Origin: Spongospora subterranea f. sp. subterranea
Taxonomy: Eukaryota > Endomyxa: Phytomyxea > Phytomyxea > Plasmodiophorida
Assembly: GCA_049724395.1 (NCBI GenBank)
Contig: JAUGWO010000216.1
Coordinates: 1 to 40,560 of the forward strand
DNA length: 40,560 nt
Reading direction: 5' to 3'
Shown: piece by piece, positions 1-10,539 of the stretch
Layout of the letters: each line of letters begins with the position of its first letter
Position numbering within the stretch: position 1 is the first letter of the stretch
The notes under the pieces: model-generated
What the model was told of the DNA's origin: nothing
Seen by the model: the letters and a program-made list of their open reading frames with translations, nothing else
Database searches by the model: none
Program-made: the position numbers and the translations under genes

Positions 1-164
1 TGCTGCTGTTGTTCCTGTGATGATGATTGTTGCGGGTACTGGTGGGCCCGAACGGGTGTGGGGGCGGAGAGATTCCATCTTAGAATGAAAAGACGTCGTT
101 GTCGTGACAAGTTGATCAAGCGTGTTGAAAGGGTTCCCGGTTCCTTCGGCCAGGATCAACATTA

Positions 165-290
165 TGCTACGTCCCCACTGGAGGGCAAGGACGGACCAGA
201 GAGAGAGAGAGAGAGGGAAAAAAGAGAGAGAGATTTATTAAAGATGATTTTCAAAGAGATCATGAGTACAGTACTGTGTAGTGCAGTACA
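165..290 (-). repeat. 3' LTR of element A
   Basis: 126-bp terminal repeat matching 5134-5259 almost exactly. It contains a GA-rich run (gagagaga) and an A-rich stretch. The polypurine tract lies immediately inside it at 291-302. Confidence 0.9.
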
Positions 291-325
291 TTCCCCTTTC
301 AGAAAAAAAATCTAGTGAAATAAAT

Positions 326-2100
326 TTAGACTGGTAACTCTTTTACCAGATGATGGTCAGAATTATGTGACAAAAACTGTTGTACTACAGTAGGAATATC
401 CTCCAGCATTGTATCAAATGGTTCCCAAGTGGCGTCAGTGGTTTCAAAACCACTCCACTGGATGAGGAGGTCCAGTTGTCCAGACTCTGGATTGCGACGA
501 ATGTCGATAATGCTTGCCACTTCGAATTTGGTGGAGGATGTTACTCCGATATTATCCAGAAGAGCTGTGGTAACCTGTAAGTCACGATCGCAGTAGTATT
601 TCAAACGTTGAGCGTGGATTTCAGTTCGCTCGCCGGTGATTAGAAATTCCACACGGTATATGTGGTCGTTGATCATACCAATAATACGAGCAGGTCCGAG
701 CCAATTACACACGGTTTTATGTGAAAACCGCTTGATATTGGAGGCGACGAGCACGTAGTCGCCAGTTGTGAAATTGATTGGCTTAGTGCGAGCATCCTTG
801 GAGCGGGACCGATGTTGTTGTTGTGCACGCTGTTTGGATAAACGACCAGCGACTTGTTGATGGATGGCGTCAATCGACGATGCGAGTTGAGCCGTTAGTG
901 ACTGAATACGACCAGGAGTTACTGGGATGTCACTTACTGAATCCAAAAACGGTACAAATATCGTGGATAGTAGTGTTGTAGGATTAAGACCTGTCATGAT
1001 TGTGACAGGAGAATAACCGATTCGTGGCCGTACACGTTGGTTCAAAGCCATGTTAACGATGGGGAGAATGAAAGGCCAATGGACGTCAAAAGCGAGACTA
1101 CATTCAGAGAGTAGTTTCTTCAAAGTCTCAAGAATATGCCGGTTCACGATTTCCACCGTTCCGTTTGCCCATGGGGTGTAGGCCGTCGTGAAATGTCGTG
1201 ATATGTGTAGACGACTGCAGAGCTCGTCGATCACACGGGTTTTGAAGTGAGTTCCCTGATCGGACACATGTTGATGCACGATTCCAAACCGTTTAAACCA
1301 GTCGATTAGACCGGTTGCCACCGTGTGATGATCGGCAGATTCACACGGGATTAGCTCCACGAAAGCAGAGAAATCGTCCTTGATCACTAGAATGTATTGA
1401 AATAAGTGAGGAAGGCCTTTCTTGACCTTAGAAATGAACAGGAAATCATAATGCAGAACACGGTTGGGTTGTGTTGCATGCATTGCATAGCCAAAAGGAC
1501 GGGGAACGACAGACCCGTTGACCCGTAGGCAATGTAAACATTTGGAAACAAACTCGGTTATCATACTGTTCATGTTCTGCCACCAGAACCACTTGCGGAT
1601 GAGCTTGATCGAGGAGTCCGATACAAGATGACCGGATATTCCCATGTGGGCCACGACCATGATCCGAAGTTGCATTTGGCAGAATGATGCGATCCAAACC
1701 TGACCGGTTGATATCTTCCATGTTTCGTTGTCAGATGGCTTTGTGAGTACATGATTCTGGAGATGAAGCCCATCGGACTGTAAATGAGTAGGTTCTGTCT
1801 GTAGATATGATGGTTGATCCGCTGCGATGGATTCGAGAGTTGGCCATAAGAAATCTTTGGCGATGTGGTAGGCCTCGAAAGAAGCTACCAGTTTCTTGTT
1901 ATAAATGACGATGTCATCGGTGATATGGGCCACAACAGGTTCCGAAACAGGGGCTCCCCATCGAGTCAGAATGTCGGCCCAGACGTTGGTGGTTCCATCA
2001 ATGTGTTCAATTACAAAATCAAACGAGCGTAATTGGAGTTGCCAGCGTTCAAGACGATCTCCGCTGGTTCGACTAACAGGAAGACTCCGACTGTTGGGAT
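326..2100 (-). CDS. Integrase with C-terminal chromodomain, element A
   Basis: After the end of RNase H comes an integrase with an N-terminal HHCC zinc-binding pattern (His-His around AHMGISGH, then CLHC), a catalytic core containing HYDFLFI, SDQGTHF and NGTVEIVNRH, and a C-terminal chromodomain (LLIQWSGFETTDATWEP). In chromoviruses this module binds histone marks and steers insertion into heterochromatin. The frame stays open through these domains. Confidence 0.87.
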
Positions 2101-2179
2101 CAAATAAGAATGTTAGGTTTCTGTGATCTGTAAAAAGACGAAACTTCTTCCCAATCAGATAGGGCTTCAAACGGTGGCA

Positions 2180-3270
2180 CCCTTCAATTATGGGATATGC
2201 CTCCTTTTCTATAATCGCCCAATTCAGTTGACTACCTTGAAACTGCCGCTAAGACATGCTAATAGTTCATGGCGTTGTCGTTCCACAGATTTTCCTAGAT
2301 CCTCGGTTGGAATTTGTGTCAGAAGAGTTGCCCAAAAATCTTTTGATGCATCTGGAAATACACTCAGTAAATATCCATCGTTGATGTGGGCCATAGTCAC
2401 CAAGTTCTGCAATGTGGATTTGATTTGAGCGAAACACTTGTCATGAGATTGGTTCCAGCACAAATTCTTCAATGTGACCTTCTTTAGTTTTGATTTCTGT
2501 AAACTGTCGATCGAGCGGGACGCTGTCAACAGCAGTTGTTGAAGTGGATCCACCAGCTCCGAGAACCTTGGGATAGTTGAGCGCATCCAATTAAGTCCAC
2601 ATAGTAATTGTTGCAGATCGCCAGCAGTGATCGGTGACGGTAATTCGCTCAGGGAAGAAACGAAATTGGGATCGAACTAGACCCCCTTTTCCGATATCAT
2701 TCTGCCGCACCATTTGACCTCTGTCAAGAAGAGAGCGCAACGGTTTGGGTTCAGTTTGATGCCATGTGAGTGCAGATTGTCTAAGATGAGGACCAAATCT
2801 TCAAACCAGTTGTCAATGCTTGTGGCATAACCTAAAATGTCGTCAACCCATAGAAGAGCGCATGTGTAGAGCAAATCAGATAGGACTTCCTGCATCCCCG
2901 CCTGGAAAGCGAAAACTGCATCGGCTAGGCCTTGGATTATACGACGCGGCGTGTAGACTGCCTCATGCGTCATGAAAGAACAAAGTTCCCAAGATTCGGG
3001 ATGTAATGGAAACTGCCAGTACCCTTTGAAGGCGTCCAGCATGATAAAAGTTGTGCATTACGAAGATATGATAAGATGAGATCTATGTGAGGCATGGGCC
3101 AAACAAGACGTTCAGTACGTTTGTTGACCTCCTTCGTATCGATAGTCAGGCGATAACCACGGCGCTCGATGTCTTTCTTCTCGACAACGTGGCAGGCAGA
3201 TGCGAAACGGCTGTGCGGATTGCGGAATGTAAAATCGTTCGCTTCTAACGTCTGTGCATGTTCGCGCATG
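2180..3270 (-). pseudogene. Reverse transcriptase and RNase H part of element A
   Basis: Fragments of a Ty3-type reverse transcriptase are recognisable: a region matching RLTIDTKEVNK, the catalytic LLWVDDILGY (VDD) motif, and a connection/RNase H region with LVDPLQQLL and the FTDHRNLTFLF block continuing to its left. In Ty3 elements this part copies RNA to DNA and removes the template. The part is broken (see the element entry). Its closest relative in the window is the remnant at 10.6-11.7 kb. Confidence 0.8.
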
Positions 3271-3329
3271 AATGTGCGGTGCGCTTCGGCATATCGTCGA
3301 TTTTTTGACCTAAATGGAGTGGCATCAGA

Positions 3330-5091
3330 ATTTCAGCATCAGCTTCATTGGCGTAACCTTCGCCGGCGGATCGCGCCCGAGTTTTAGACGCCACATGTCG
3401 CGCTTCAAAACCTCGGACTGGAGCCGGGCTCGATGCTCTTGTGGAAGACCGTTCTTTACGGCGCGTTCGCACATATCAGAGATGGCGGATTCGATATCAC
3501 TAATGGCATCCTGGCCGATGTCGACGAAATAATCTTCGCCAGGTTCGTCGTCGGGACTTAGATCAGCGGTGTGATCGAGTGAGACCCGCTTGATGGCTGA
3601 TGAGATATCAGGATCTGACTTGGTATACTGATCGTCAATGAGGAGATGACCATTCGGGGCATCATTCAGAATGTTCAGGAGCAGAACATCTGGATCGATT
3701 CCCAGTGTAAACAACTCGGGTTTACCAATTAGGATAACGCCATCGGATAGATTCTCCTTGGTCACGTAAACCTCTCGTCGACGTAATGTTACCGTCATTC
3801 CCGAGTAAGAATCGAGACTGAAATCCAAAAGTGCCGAACCAAGATACGTGGTTACGGCACCGACTGTTGCCTGTTTACCGGTCAAGATGTTGGCAAACGG
3901 CTTGTATGCGACGTGCGTCAGAGTCTGGAGCCGTTTCAAAGTTGTCATATCCATTGTGCTCCTGCTGGATCCGTTATCCAGTTCGCAGGGCACGGTGAGA
4001 CAGTCATTCAACTTGACCTGATACATTGTGGCAGGCTTGAATGGGATGTCAAGGCTGTCAACCATGTGCCGTTTGTTGAAATTTAACGACTTTTCACGTT
4101 CGGAGCGGAATTTGTCTAGGGCATCTTTTCGCTCGTTTGCCGTCGCCTTGGGGCAGATCTGAACCCAATGGGGGCCTTTACAAATCAGGCAACCATTGAC
4201 TGGAATCGGCTTTGCTTCGTAGCGCTTCTTCAGGTACTCAGGAACCTCTTTCGATTCCTGGTCTGGCATCGCGGGATTGCTTTGACGCTTCGTCTGAGAG
4301 GAATTATTGTTGGAACTTTGACCTTGATCGACTCGTGGTTTCTCAGATGGTTTATCAGACGACCATCTGGCGTAGCGTTGGAATCTGTCCTGGTCCTTCG
4401 CCGTCGTCAGAATCAATTTGAATGCCTTGGGTACGTTGTGCTTCACTTCATCGTCGTCATCGAATTCCAGCTGCTGTTCGACTGCAGCTTTCAGTGCCGG
4501 TGGACGTAGTCCTTCCAACAGAACTGCGATTTTGCGTTTCGCGGATTTCTTTCCGTCGGCGTTGTAGATGCTGTCCAGACCGTGGTCCTTGATGAGAGTG
4601 TCGAAAGACGTAAAGTAACTGAGCACCCGATCCTCGGCACTCGTGTTTGAAAGATTCATGACGATTGTATCTCGAATATTTTTTTTTAGATCTTGAGGCG
4701 TCGACGTGGCAGACTCAGATCGTATTCGGGCAAAGTATTGCAGGATTTGTTCGCCAGTTATTTCTTCGACTGGCTTCATCAAGATATATGTCGCTAAACC
4801 TCCCAATTTATGAGGGGCAATGCAGCTCTTGATTGAGCTTGGAAAGACGTTCTCCTTGTGGACCGAACGTCGTTCTTCGACCAGTGATTTATATGCATCG
4901 TATTCCCGAATGAACTTGTTGACTGATTTCAGATCGAGGCTGGAGATTTTTGGAACAGAGATGGGAGTGAACAGCGGTGGTGCCGCCGCCATCGCTGTAG
5001 TGACAGGCGCCTCGCTTGCCTCAGAAGCTCGTGATGAGTTCTGTGGCGCCGCGTTAGAGGCGGTTCGATTTTGGTTATTGCGAGAGGGCAT
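3330..5091 (-). CDS. Gag and retropepsin part of element A
   Basis: A long open frame starts at the first ATG inside the 5' LTR. The N-terminal half is an alpha-helical Gag-like region. It is followed by a nucleocapsid knuckle of unusual spacing (CLICKGPHW, then a Cys five residues on) and by a retropepsin-like segment with an ELDNGSS motif at the Asp-Thr/Ser-Gly position. A later LIGKPEL stretch fits the protease hydrophobic-Gly motif. In the family, Gag packages the RNA and the protease cuts the polyprotein. The same protease segment recurs in the older copies at 11.8-12.3 kb and 25.2-26.1 kb, which links the three elements. Confidence 0.85.
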
Positions 5092-5133
5092 GATAACCTG
5101 CTTCGCGATTTGGTTAAGCTAAAAAACATTTTA

Positions 5134-5259
5134 TGCTACGTCCCCACTGGAGGGCAAGGACGGACCAGAGAGAGAGAGAGAGAGGGAAAAAAGAGAGAGA
5201 GATTTATTAAAGAAGATTTTCGAAGAGATCATGAGTAGAGTACTGTGTAGTGCAGTACA
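5134..5259 (-). repeat. 5' LTR of element A
   Basis: 126-bp terminal repeat, about 98% identical to 165-290. The gag start codon is only about 40 bp inside it, so the untranslated leader is very short. A standard tRNA primer-binding site (TGG start) is not obvious next to it. Confidence 0.9.
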
Positions 5260-6060
5260 CTGATTGAGTCTAAACTGTTTATGAGGGAGGATGAGGTCGG
5301 CTCGTTATCATTCGAGTCGATCAATTACGACCTGTGTATTGTCAACGATAATGGCACTGTTGAAGTGATATCTTGGATTATTGAGGGCAAAAACGATCAC
5401 GTCCCGGTAACTCTCATGCAATGGGCCGATAACGACGTCCCCAGGTTGTGTTCAATACGACACTTGCTGTGTCTGGTTCATCTGACCGCCATTGCCGAAA
5501 TTTTTATTTTGCTCGAAAGTGAATCTAACTGAACACATGAGAGCGCCATCTCGGCCGTGTTCATTTACGGAACTGATCTCGTATTCAACGTATCAGGAGC
5601 GATTTGAATCAGTCTGTCTGATTCTGTTTAAACGCGACGGTCCCTTTGGGCGCCATTCAGATCGTAAGACGACGTATTTATTGGCGATCTGGGAAGGAGG
5701 TGAGGAAGGTAATACGATGCTTAGCGCACGACACAAATCGTCAAACAGTGCAATGAAGTATCGGCAAGTGTTGCAGAGCGGAGTCAACGGAACGTCAAAC
5801 AGGTCGTTTCGAAATGGCGCCCCATCTACTGCTGCGATGTTCAGATGGGACGATCTATGAATGCCTCCCCCCAACTCTAGTCGTGTTATGCGGTTGAATC
5901 GTTTGGCCACACACTTCATGATGACTGTTTGCGGTGTCACTGCATCTTTATCTGAGGTATTGTCGATATCCGACATTGTTCCGACTACAATTGAGTACAG
6001 GACAACGCTCTCGACCCGAGAACAGCTTTTCGAATGTATCGACAGCCTGACCGGCCTTGA
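5260..6060. other. No confident gene; short open frames only
   Basis: Between the LTR element and the paired exons below I see only short open frames, including one of 83 codons on plus (5281-5532) and one of 127 codons on minus (5593-5976). None has a family I recognise. The plus frame at 5861-6100 runs into the exon described next and may be its upstream part. Confidence 0.4.
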
Positions 6061-6070
6061 ACAAAAAGCA

Positions 6071-6423
6071 AATATCGGGACATTGCTCCATCGTATTTAG
6101 CGGAGCTCGAAAAGCCAGATTCGGGGCAATTTAATCTTTCTTCAAGGGCGGCTGATTCGAACGAGGAAGAATCAGGATGTGAACAAGATCCGGCAGGCGG
6201 CGAGGCGAAACGTCGTCGGTGTGGGGGTGACGACCTTCCGGTTCGCCATCAGTTTAAGAACTTGGCGCCCCACGAGAAAATCGAACAGGTTGTCAAGATT
6301 TACCAAACAGTCGCCGACCAGTGTGACTCCACCTCCAACGCCAGGTCCTTCGCCTTGAATGTGGTGACGCCGATTTTCAATTGTCTAATCAATCATATGC
6401 ATCCTCGCAGAGTGATTGTTTGA
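6071..6423 (+). pseudogene. Unrecognised gene fragment, copy 1 of an inverted pair
   Basis: An open frame without its own ATG, preceded by a possible acceptor (aaaaag) and a stop, encodes about 117 residues. It contains LAELEKPDSGQ, then an acidic/serine stretch (NEEESGCEQDP), a basic cluster (EAKRRRCG) that could be a nuclear localisation signal, and a helical tail ending HPRRVIV. The middle block is clearly related to the minus-strand sequence at 6570-6735. I do not recognise the family. Copy 1 reads straight through from the basic cluster to PVRH, whereas copy 2 seems to need an intron there. A faint resemblance to the accessory frame of the Harbinger element (LLAEFEDPEP, then KKRKR) raises the option that both are transposon-derived. 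Confidence 0.4.
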
Positions 6424-6837
6424 TCAGATATCCGATCATCGCGCATTCGACATTCCGTGCGAAGGTGTTTCACTGGAAAAGGAACAGCCTGTCAACACAA
6501 CTGAACTTCAACCGAATATATATTATCAGTGTCTGTTACTCCTACATATTGTGATTTGCGAATTGCCCACCGTATTCATCTCCCCACACCGACGACGTTT
6601 CGCCTCGCTGCCTTCCGGATCTTGCACACATTCTGATTCTCCATCGTCCGAAGCAGCCGCCCTCGAAGAAAGATTGACTGGGATTTGCCCAGAATCTGGC
6701 TTTTCAAGCTCGCCTAAATATCGATGGATGCTCTCTTGGCATATTTTTAAAAAAACTTCGCCAAAGGTAAAACCATTGAAACCACGCAATACTAGCCCTT
6801 TCTTTCTTTTGAACAAAACGACATTCCGTTCAGCCAA
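6415..6837 (-). pseudogene. Unrecognised gene fragment, copy 2 of an inverted pair
   Basis: The minus-strand frame carries LGELEKPDSGQ, an acidic stretch (SDDGESECVQDP) and the basic cluster SEAKRRRCG, matching copy 1 at 6.07-6.42 kb. A donor-like gtgggc follows GEMNT, and an acceptor-like tgttgacag about 80 bp on would continue in frame into PVKHLRTE, comparable to PVRHQFKN of copy 1. This suggests copy 2 is the intron-containing version. The two copies converge and overlap by a few bases at 6415-6423. Function unknown. Confidence 0.4.
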
Positions 6838-7152
6838 CGATCTCGCTCGTTCCTAGCAAGCAAGTGCGGTTTTTCACGATTATGAGCCCGGTCGGACCAA
6901 TGGTACCACCAAAGAAAGGTGCAGCAATGGGCGGAAATGCTTCTGGAGTTTTCGCAGTAGAAATTAACACTGAAATCTTCAATGATCAAACAACCACTGA
7001 AATTAGGCCTTTATTATATCGCCGTTATAGAGATGACATATTCTTGGTCGATTATAGCCTTAACCGAATCAAAAAAGTCGTCGCAAAATGAAATTCTTGC
7101 AAAATGCTTGATATTAATTGAGAACAATTCTGCTCAGAGGTCAACTGTTGAG

Positions 7153-8277
7153 TCATTGGAGGGTCATCCCATAACTAACCTTGGGAATGAGAGAGTGATA
7201 TTGACAGATATCAGATTCCTTTGTGCCTGATCCAGGACAACATTTTCGACTGAACGTGGTGAAGGGTAGGAATTCTCCCCATCTCCGAACAAAGTCCTCA
7301 ACACTTCCAGCGCAATGACGATCTAAACAATTATTGATAGGACGAATGGAATCTCTGATCAAATAGGTTAAATCTGGATGAGGCGATCTCTGTGATGATG
7401 TCTTCACAGTCATGAACTGATCATACTGTTCGAGAATTTTAGACATCGCTGGGAGGAGGTCTCGGGTTGGTTTACTGCGAAGTTTATGTCTTTCTGGAAT
7501 ATCAAATGGCGGGTCGATCGATCCGCACCTAAGGGTCCCCAAACCTTGACATTTCCGCCTGCCGAAATCCCCATGTGCGAATTCAGGGCCCCATTTTCGA
7601 ATCCATTCATTTATATTTTGGCCACAGTGATGAACAAAGCACCCCCAGATGGGGTTCGGAGTCTGGTGATAATATGTTCTGAGAGAGTTTCGAGCAATGG
7701 CGCCAATTGATAGGTATTTCTCTTTGAATTGACAGCACATATTGAGTTTCTCTTCTGCAGTTTTTGACGTTGAAACAGCAACAACAAGAGCTTTGAGATC
7801 CAATAAACCGGAGTCGTTGTCTCTGAAAGCACAAATGTTAATCAGTTTCCTAAAAAAGGCGAATGAAAACCTGTTGTCAGGGTTTCTGACGATTTTCGTC
7901 ATCTGGTAACCGCAGGTGTGATGATTTGATCTGAGACCTGGGCAGCAATTCGTTTTGAAATTACTGTGTTTAAAAAGCGTTCCCCAACGTGTCTGGAACA
8001 GATCAATGTCTTTGCCACAACATTGCACAAGACATTGAAGGACGGGAATACAGATGAACTTGAAACAATCAATCACCTTACGACTAATACTGCATCCCGA
8101 TTTTCTGCAAGAGACCAGTTTCAAAACAAAATTCGAAATTCGGATCAGTCTTTCCGGGGTGCTGGTCGCCTTTCCAATGAGCTTTGGATCAGGAACATCG
8201 ATGCTGCTTTGTCCGACCTCAACGTTATTCCGCCCCGACTTTTCGCGAACCAGTAGTTTCATGATCTGTTCCGTCAT
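7153..8277 (-). CDS. Cys-rich protein with three repeats of an unrecognised C4/WG module
   Basis: A 374-codon open frame, the longest unexplained one in the left part. Three copies of one module are visible at about residues 70-125, 205-255 and 310-360. Each has a Cys pair (C-x4-C), an aromatic/basic stretch ending in a [RK]WG motif (RWGTLF, KWGPEF, RWGEFL), a Phe, then a CxG motif (CCPGLR, CQGLGT, CCPGSG) and a final Cys. The spacing resembles a four-cysteine zinc-binding or disulfide module, but I know no family with this pattern. The first ATG (8277) follows an acceptor-like acacaacag. Near the end, CCCAAG|gttagt is a strong donor, so this is probably an internal or merged exon and the true C-terminus may lie beyond 7180. 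A bare frame kept open over 1.1 kb argues for recent selection. Confidence 0.6.
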   Translation of the reverse strand: MTEQIMKLLVREKSGRNNVEVGQSSIDVPDPKLIGKATSTPERLIRISNFVLKLVSCRKSGCSISRKVIDCFKFICIPVLQCLVQCCGKDIDLFQTRWGTLFKHSNFKTNCCPGLRSNHHTCGYQMTKIVRNPDNRFSFAFFRKLINICAFRDNDSGLLDLKALVVAVSTSKTAEEKLNMCCQFKEKYLSIGAIARNSLRTYYHQTPNPIWGCFVHHCGQNINEWIRKWGPEFAHGDFGRRKCQGLGTLRCGSIDPPFDIPERHKLRSKPTRDLLPAMSKILEQYDQFMTVKTSSQRSPHPDLTYLIRDSIRPINNCLDRHCAGSVEDFVRRWGEFLPFTTFSRKCCPGSGTKESDICQYHSLIPKVSYGMTLQ

Positions 8278-8724
8278 GGGGACACTGTTGTGTCGTGTTC
8301 AGGATTCGTCTCCTTTCCCTAAACAGACAATACCGTTTGTGATAATCAAATAGACAGAGCGGGGAACCAGAGATCCGACCAGAAACACACAGAGGCTATT
8401 ATAGTCTTTGACCTCATTCATGTCCCAGTTTAGGTGACGACAGAGCACTCTCAATCCCGCCAAGTACTTGGAATTACGAAAATAAACCATTTTGCGAGCT
8501 TGTGGCCGAAATTTATCCTATTACGCCATAAGAAGATATTGGTGATCACGATTATCGGCAATCTCTTACTGGCATGAAATTTTCACGAATGTCAACAGGC
8601 TGGGGTTTCGAATTAATGGTATTTTCGATGCGGCAATGGATAGTTTTGTCCTGTACGATTGTAATTGACTGTTGACCATCATTACTGATACGGGATGAAT
8701 CACCCTTTGAACTAGTGTTCGGGT

Positions 8725-9340
8725 TCCAATCCTAAAACGAAATTAGCAAACCCAAACACAATTTGGTCATGGACTGAACATCAAAGTTTCTGTAAGATCT
8801 GTCACCAAACTTGTGGGCGTCTCTCTTATCGGGCACGAGATTCTCGAAAAAGTCTTTTGATGGTGATATTTCCGAATCAATAGGAATTCGATTTAAATCG
8901 ATAAGGCAATCGAGGTTCTCGCGCTGTTGGATCAACGGTTGAGAATCGATACTGATATGGGACGCGTCAATTTTCGAACCCGTACCCGAGTCCCATTTCT
9001 AAAAATGCACTTAACAAGCCGAATGTCAATATGAAGATGAACTGAACGACTACATTCATCGGAGAACTTTCACCAAATTGGTGGTCGTTTCTGTTATCGG
9101 GCACGAGATCCTCGAGAGAGCCTTTTGACGGCAAAACTTCCGAATCAATAGGAATTCGATTTAGATCGATATGGCAATGGGGGTTCTCGCCCTCTTGGCT
9201 CAATTGTTGAGAGCCGATACTGTTATGAGAATCGTCAATTGTCAAACCCGGTCTCGAGTCCAATTCCTAAACAAGCACTTAACAAGCCGAATCTTATATG
9301 AAGATGAACTGAACGACTACATTCATCGAAGAACATTCAC
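8725..9340 (-). repeat. Tandem ~270-bp units with duplicated coding and intron-like parts
   Basis: Units starting near 8725, 8998 and 9267 repeat at about 270 bp; the third is partial, and a more diverged relative of the 5' part can be read at 8580-8725. On the minus strand each unit holds a coding-like stretch (IDLNRIPIDSE in two units, ending near QFG or KFG) and then an intron-like segment opening gtga and closing with a T-rich stretch and tag. The coding frame and the most obvious splice phases do not close cleanly, so the gene model is unresolved. This looks like tandem exon duplication in a host gene that may connect to the candidate first exons at 9.34-9.70 kb. Confidence 0.6.
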
Positions 9341-9704
9341 CAAACTGGTCGACACGATTGATATTGTAAACATCCATCGTCAACAAAGAAATTGTCTCCC
9401 AGCAAACTTGACTCCAATTTCGAATATTCGAATACTCGATTGTGTAAATCTTTGGTATTGGTGTTGACCATGGCCCACTCCTTCGACGTGGTTTCCTGCC
9501 AGGACCAATGCTCTCAGAATTTGGCAATTTTTTGGAACGTCATTCCGTCTTTCATACCGATAAAGTCGAGGAGGCGATTCGTGTAGCGGCATTGACCTGA
9601 ACTGAATCAAGCCGTTCGTCCCAACCATGACCATGTTCGGTTATCACAGATCGAGTCGGTCTGATCGCCACCACCACCAATACCAACAACTTGAGAACAC
9701 CCAT
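9341..9704 (-). CDS. Candidate 5' exons of a secreted protein (partial model)
   Basis: ATG at 9704 opens a signal-peptide-like start: MGVLKLLVLVVVAI, then RPTRS. An upstream in-frame ATG (9746) is possible. After about 36 codons, GTTCAG|gtcaat is a good donor (exon end 9597). An acceptor at 9511-9512 would start a 56-codon exon, 9341-9510, that reads HWSWQETTSKEW ... DDGCLQYQSC, rich in Trp and Cys as in secreted proteins. It ends at TTTG|gtgaat, the same donor context found in the tandem units to the left. Joined exons: complement 9597..9704 and 9341..9510. Downstream exons are not settled. Function unknown; transport out of the cell or into the endomembrane system is inferred only from the signal peptide. 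Confidence 0.35.
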
Positions 9705-9749
9705 TAAACTAATGTGATGTGGCGCAACAGTTGGGCGGTTCATCAATGG

Positions 9750-10500
9750 GCCAAGGATGAGTTCAGAGTCATTGATCAGACGAACGGTTTTTGGTGTTAT
9801 ACACAGGGTTAAGGTGCCCGATTATCCTCTTTCATCTATCAAACTTTCCTGCTGTGATTTAGTTCAACATTTGATTGGTGCGTTGGTCAACTACATGATC
9901 AATAACGTGTTGACTATTTATCGAAACCAATGTCGTAGGAAAGAGGACATTCAACCTGTCATGTTTGGTTAAATCTGTTAATGAGAGCAATATTGGCGGG
10001 TAGTTATTTTTCAAACATTTTGTTGTGTTAAGAACGCCATTCAATCTTCCTATTTCTGCAACGGAAAGATTCCGTTTGGCTGGACCCTTTACGACTGGCT
10101 AATACAATGGCAGAATTTGACAGGTCTATCGTGTCGATATCGAGAATAATAGCTCGTAGTGTTGATTTAATCTGGGTCACCAGCACAAGGATATTATATA
10201 TCACAATCAACGTGTTGATAGTAAGACGTCGGTCGCAATTCACATCCCCAATCTATTCCGCCCTGATCAACAATAAAGTGGCACTCCCTTGCTGTGGCGA
10301 AAGGGTCATCCCAAGGAGTCAGAGTTGCTGACAAATGCTGTGAAGCAGACCAAGATTGATCGGCCTGTCGACACTGACGTTCATACGGTGCGATTCAGGA
10401 CGGACGGGGATCTCTCACTCAAACACGTCAGGATTCCGAGGTTCGAAGTTGAAACATTCAACAGTGATGACGTTGTGCTCAAGTCAGAGTAAGACGAGCG
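9750..10500. other. No recognisable gene
   Basis: Only short frames on both strands. The plus-strand frame at 10289-10492 (67 codons) reads protein-like (for example HVRIPRFEVETF) but has no family I recognise and no clear splice context. It may be a fragment. Confidence 0.35.
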
Positions 10501-10539
10501 AGAGGCGTCTTGGTTGTAGTTTACCGGAAAGAGAAGATT

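Larger units (their letters stand above)
165..5259 (-). mobile_element. Ty3/gypsy LTR retroelement, chromodomain-bearing (element A)
   Basis: Two near-identical 126-bp terminal repeats, each opening TG and closing CA, enclose gag, protease, reverse transcriptase, RNase H, integrase and a C-terminal chromodomain, read right to left. A purine tract (GAAAGGGGAA on the minus strand) sits directly against the left repeat, which fixes the orientation and makes the left repeat the 3' LTR. The part order matches Ty3/gypsy, and the chromodomain suggests a chromovirus-type integrase. The LTRs differ at about three of 126 positions, so the insertion is young compared with other elements here. The gag frame is long and open; pol is broken in roughly three or four places, so this copy looks inactive. 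No convincing target-site duplication is visible. Relatives of the same family lie near 10.5-12.4 kb and 25.2-26.9 kb. Confidence 0.93.

Noticed and set aside
58-315. Plus-strand 85-codon ORF at the left edge
   Set aside because: It runs through the LTR of element A and its GA repeat, with low-complexity Glu/Arg content. Not a gene.
156-5265. Target-site duplication around element A
   Set aside because: The bases flanking the outer LTR ends (CATTA on the left, CTGAT on the right) do not match, so none is claimed.
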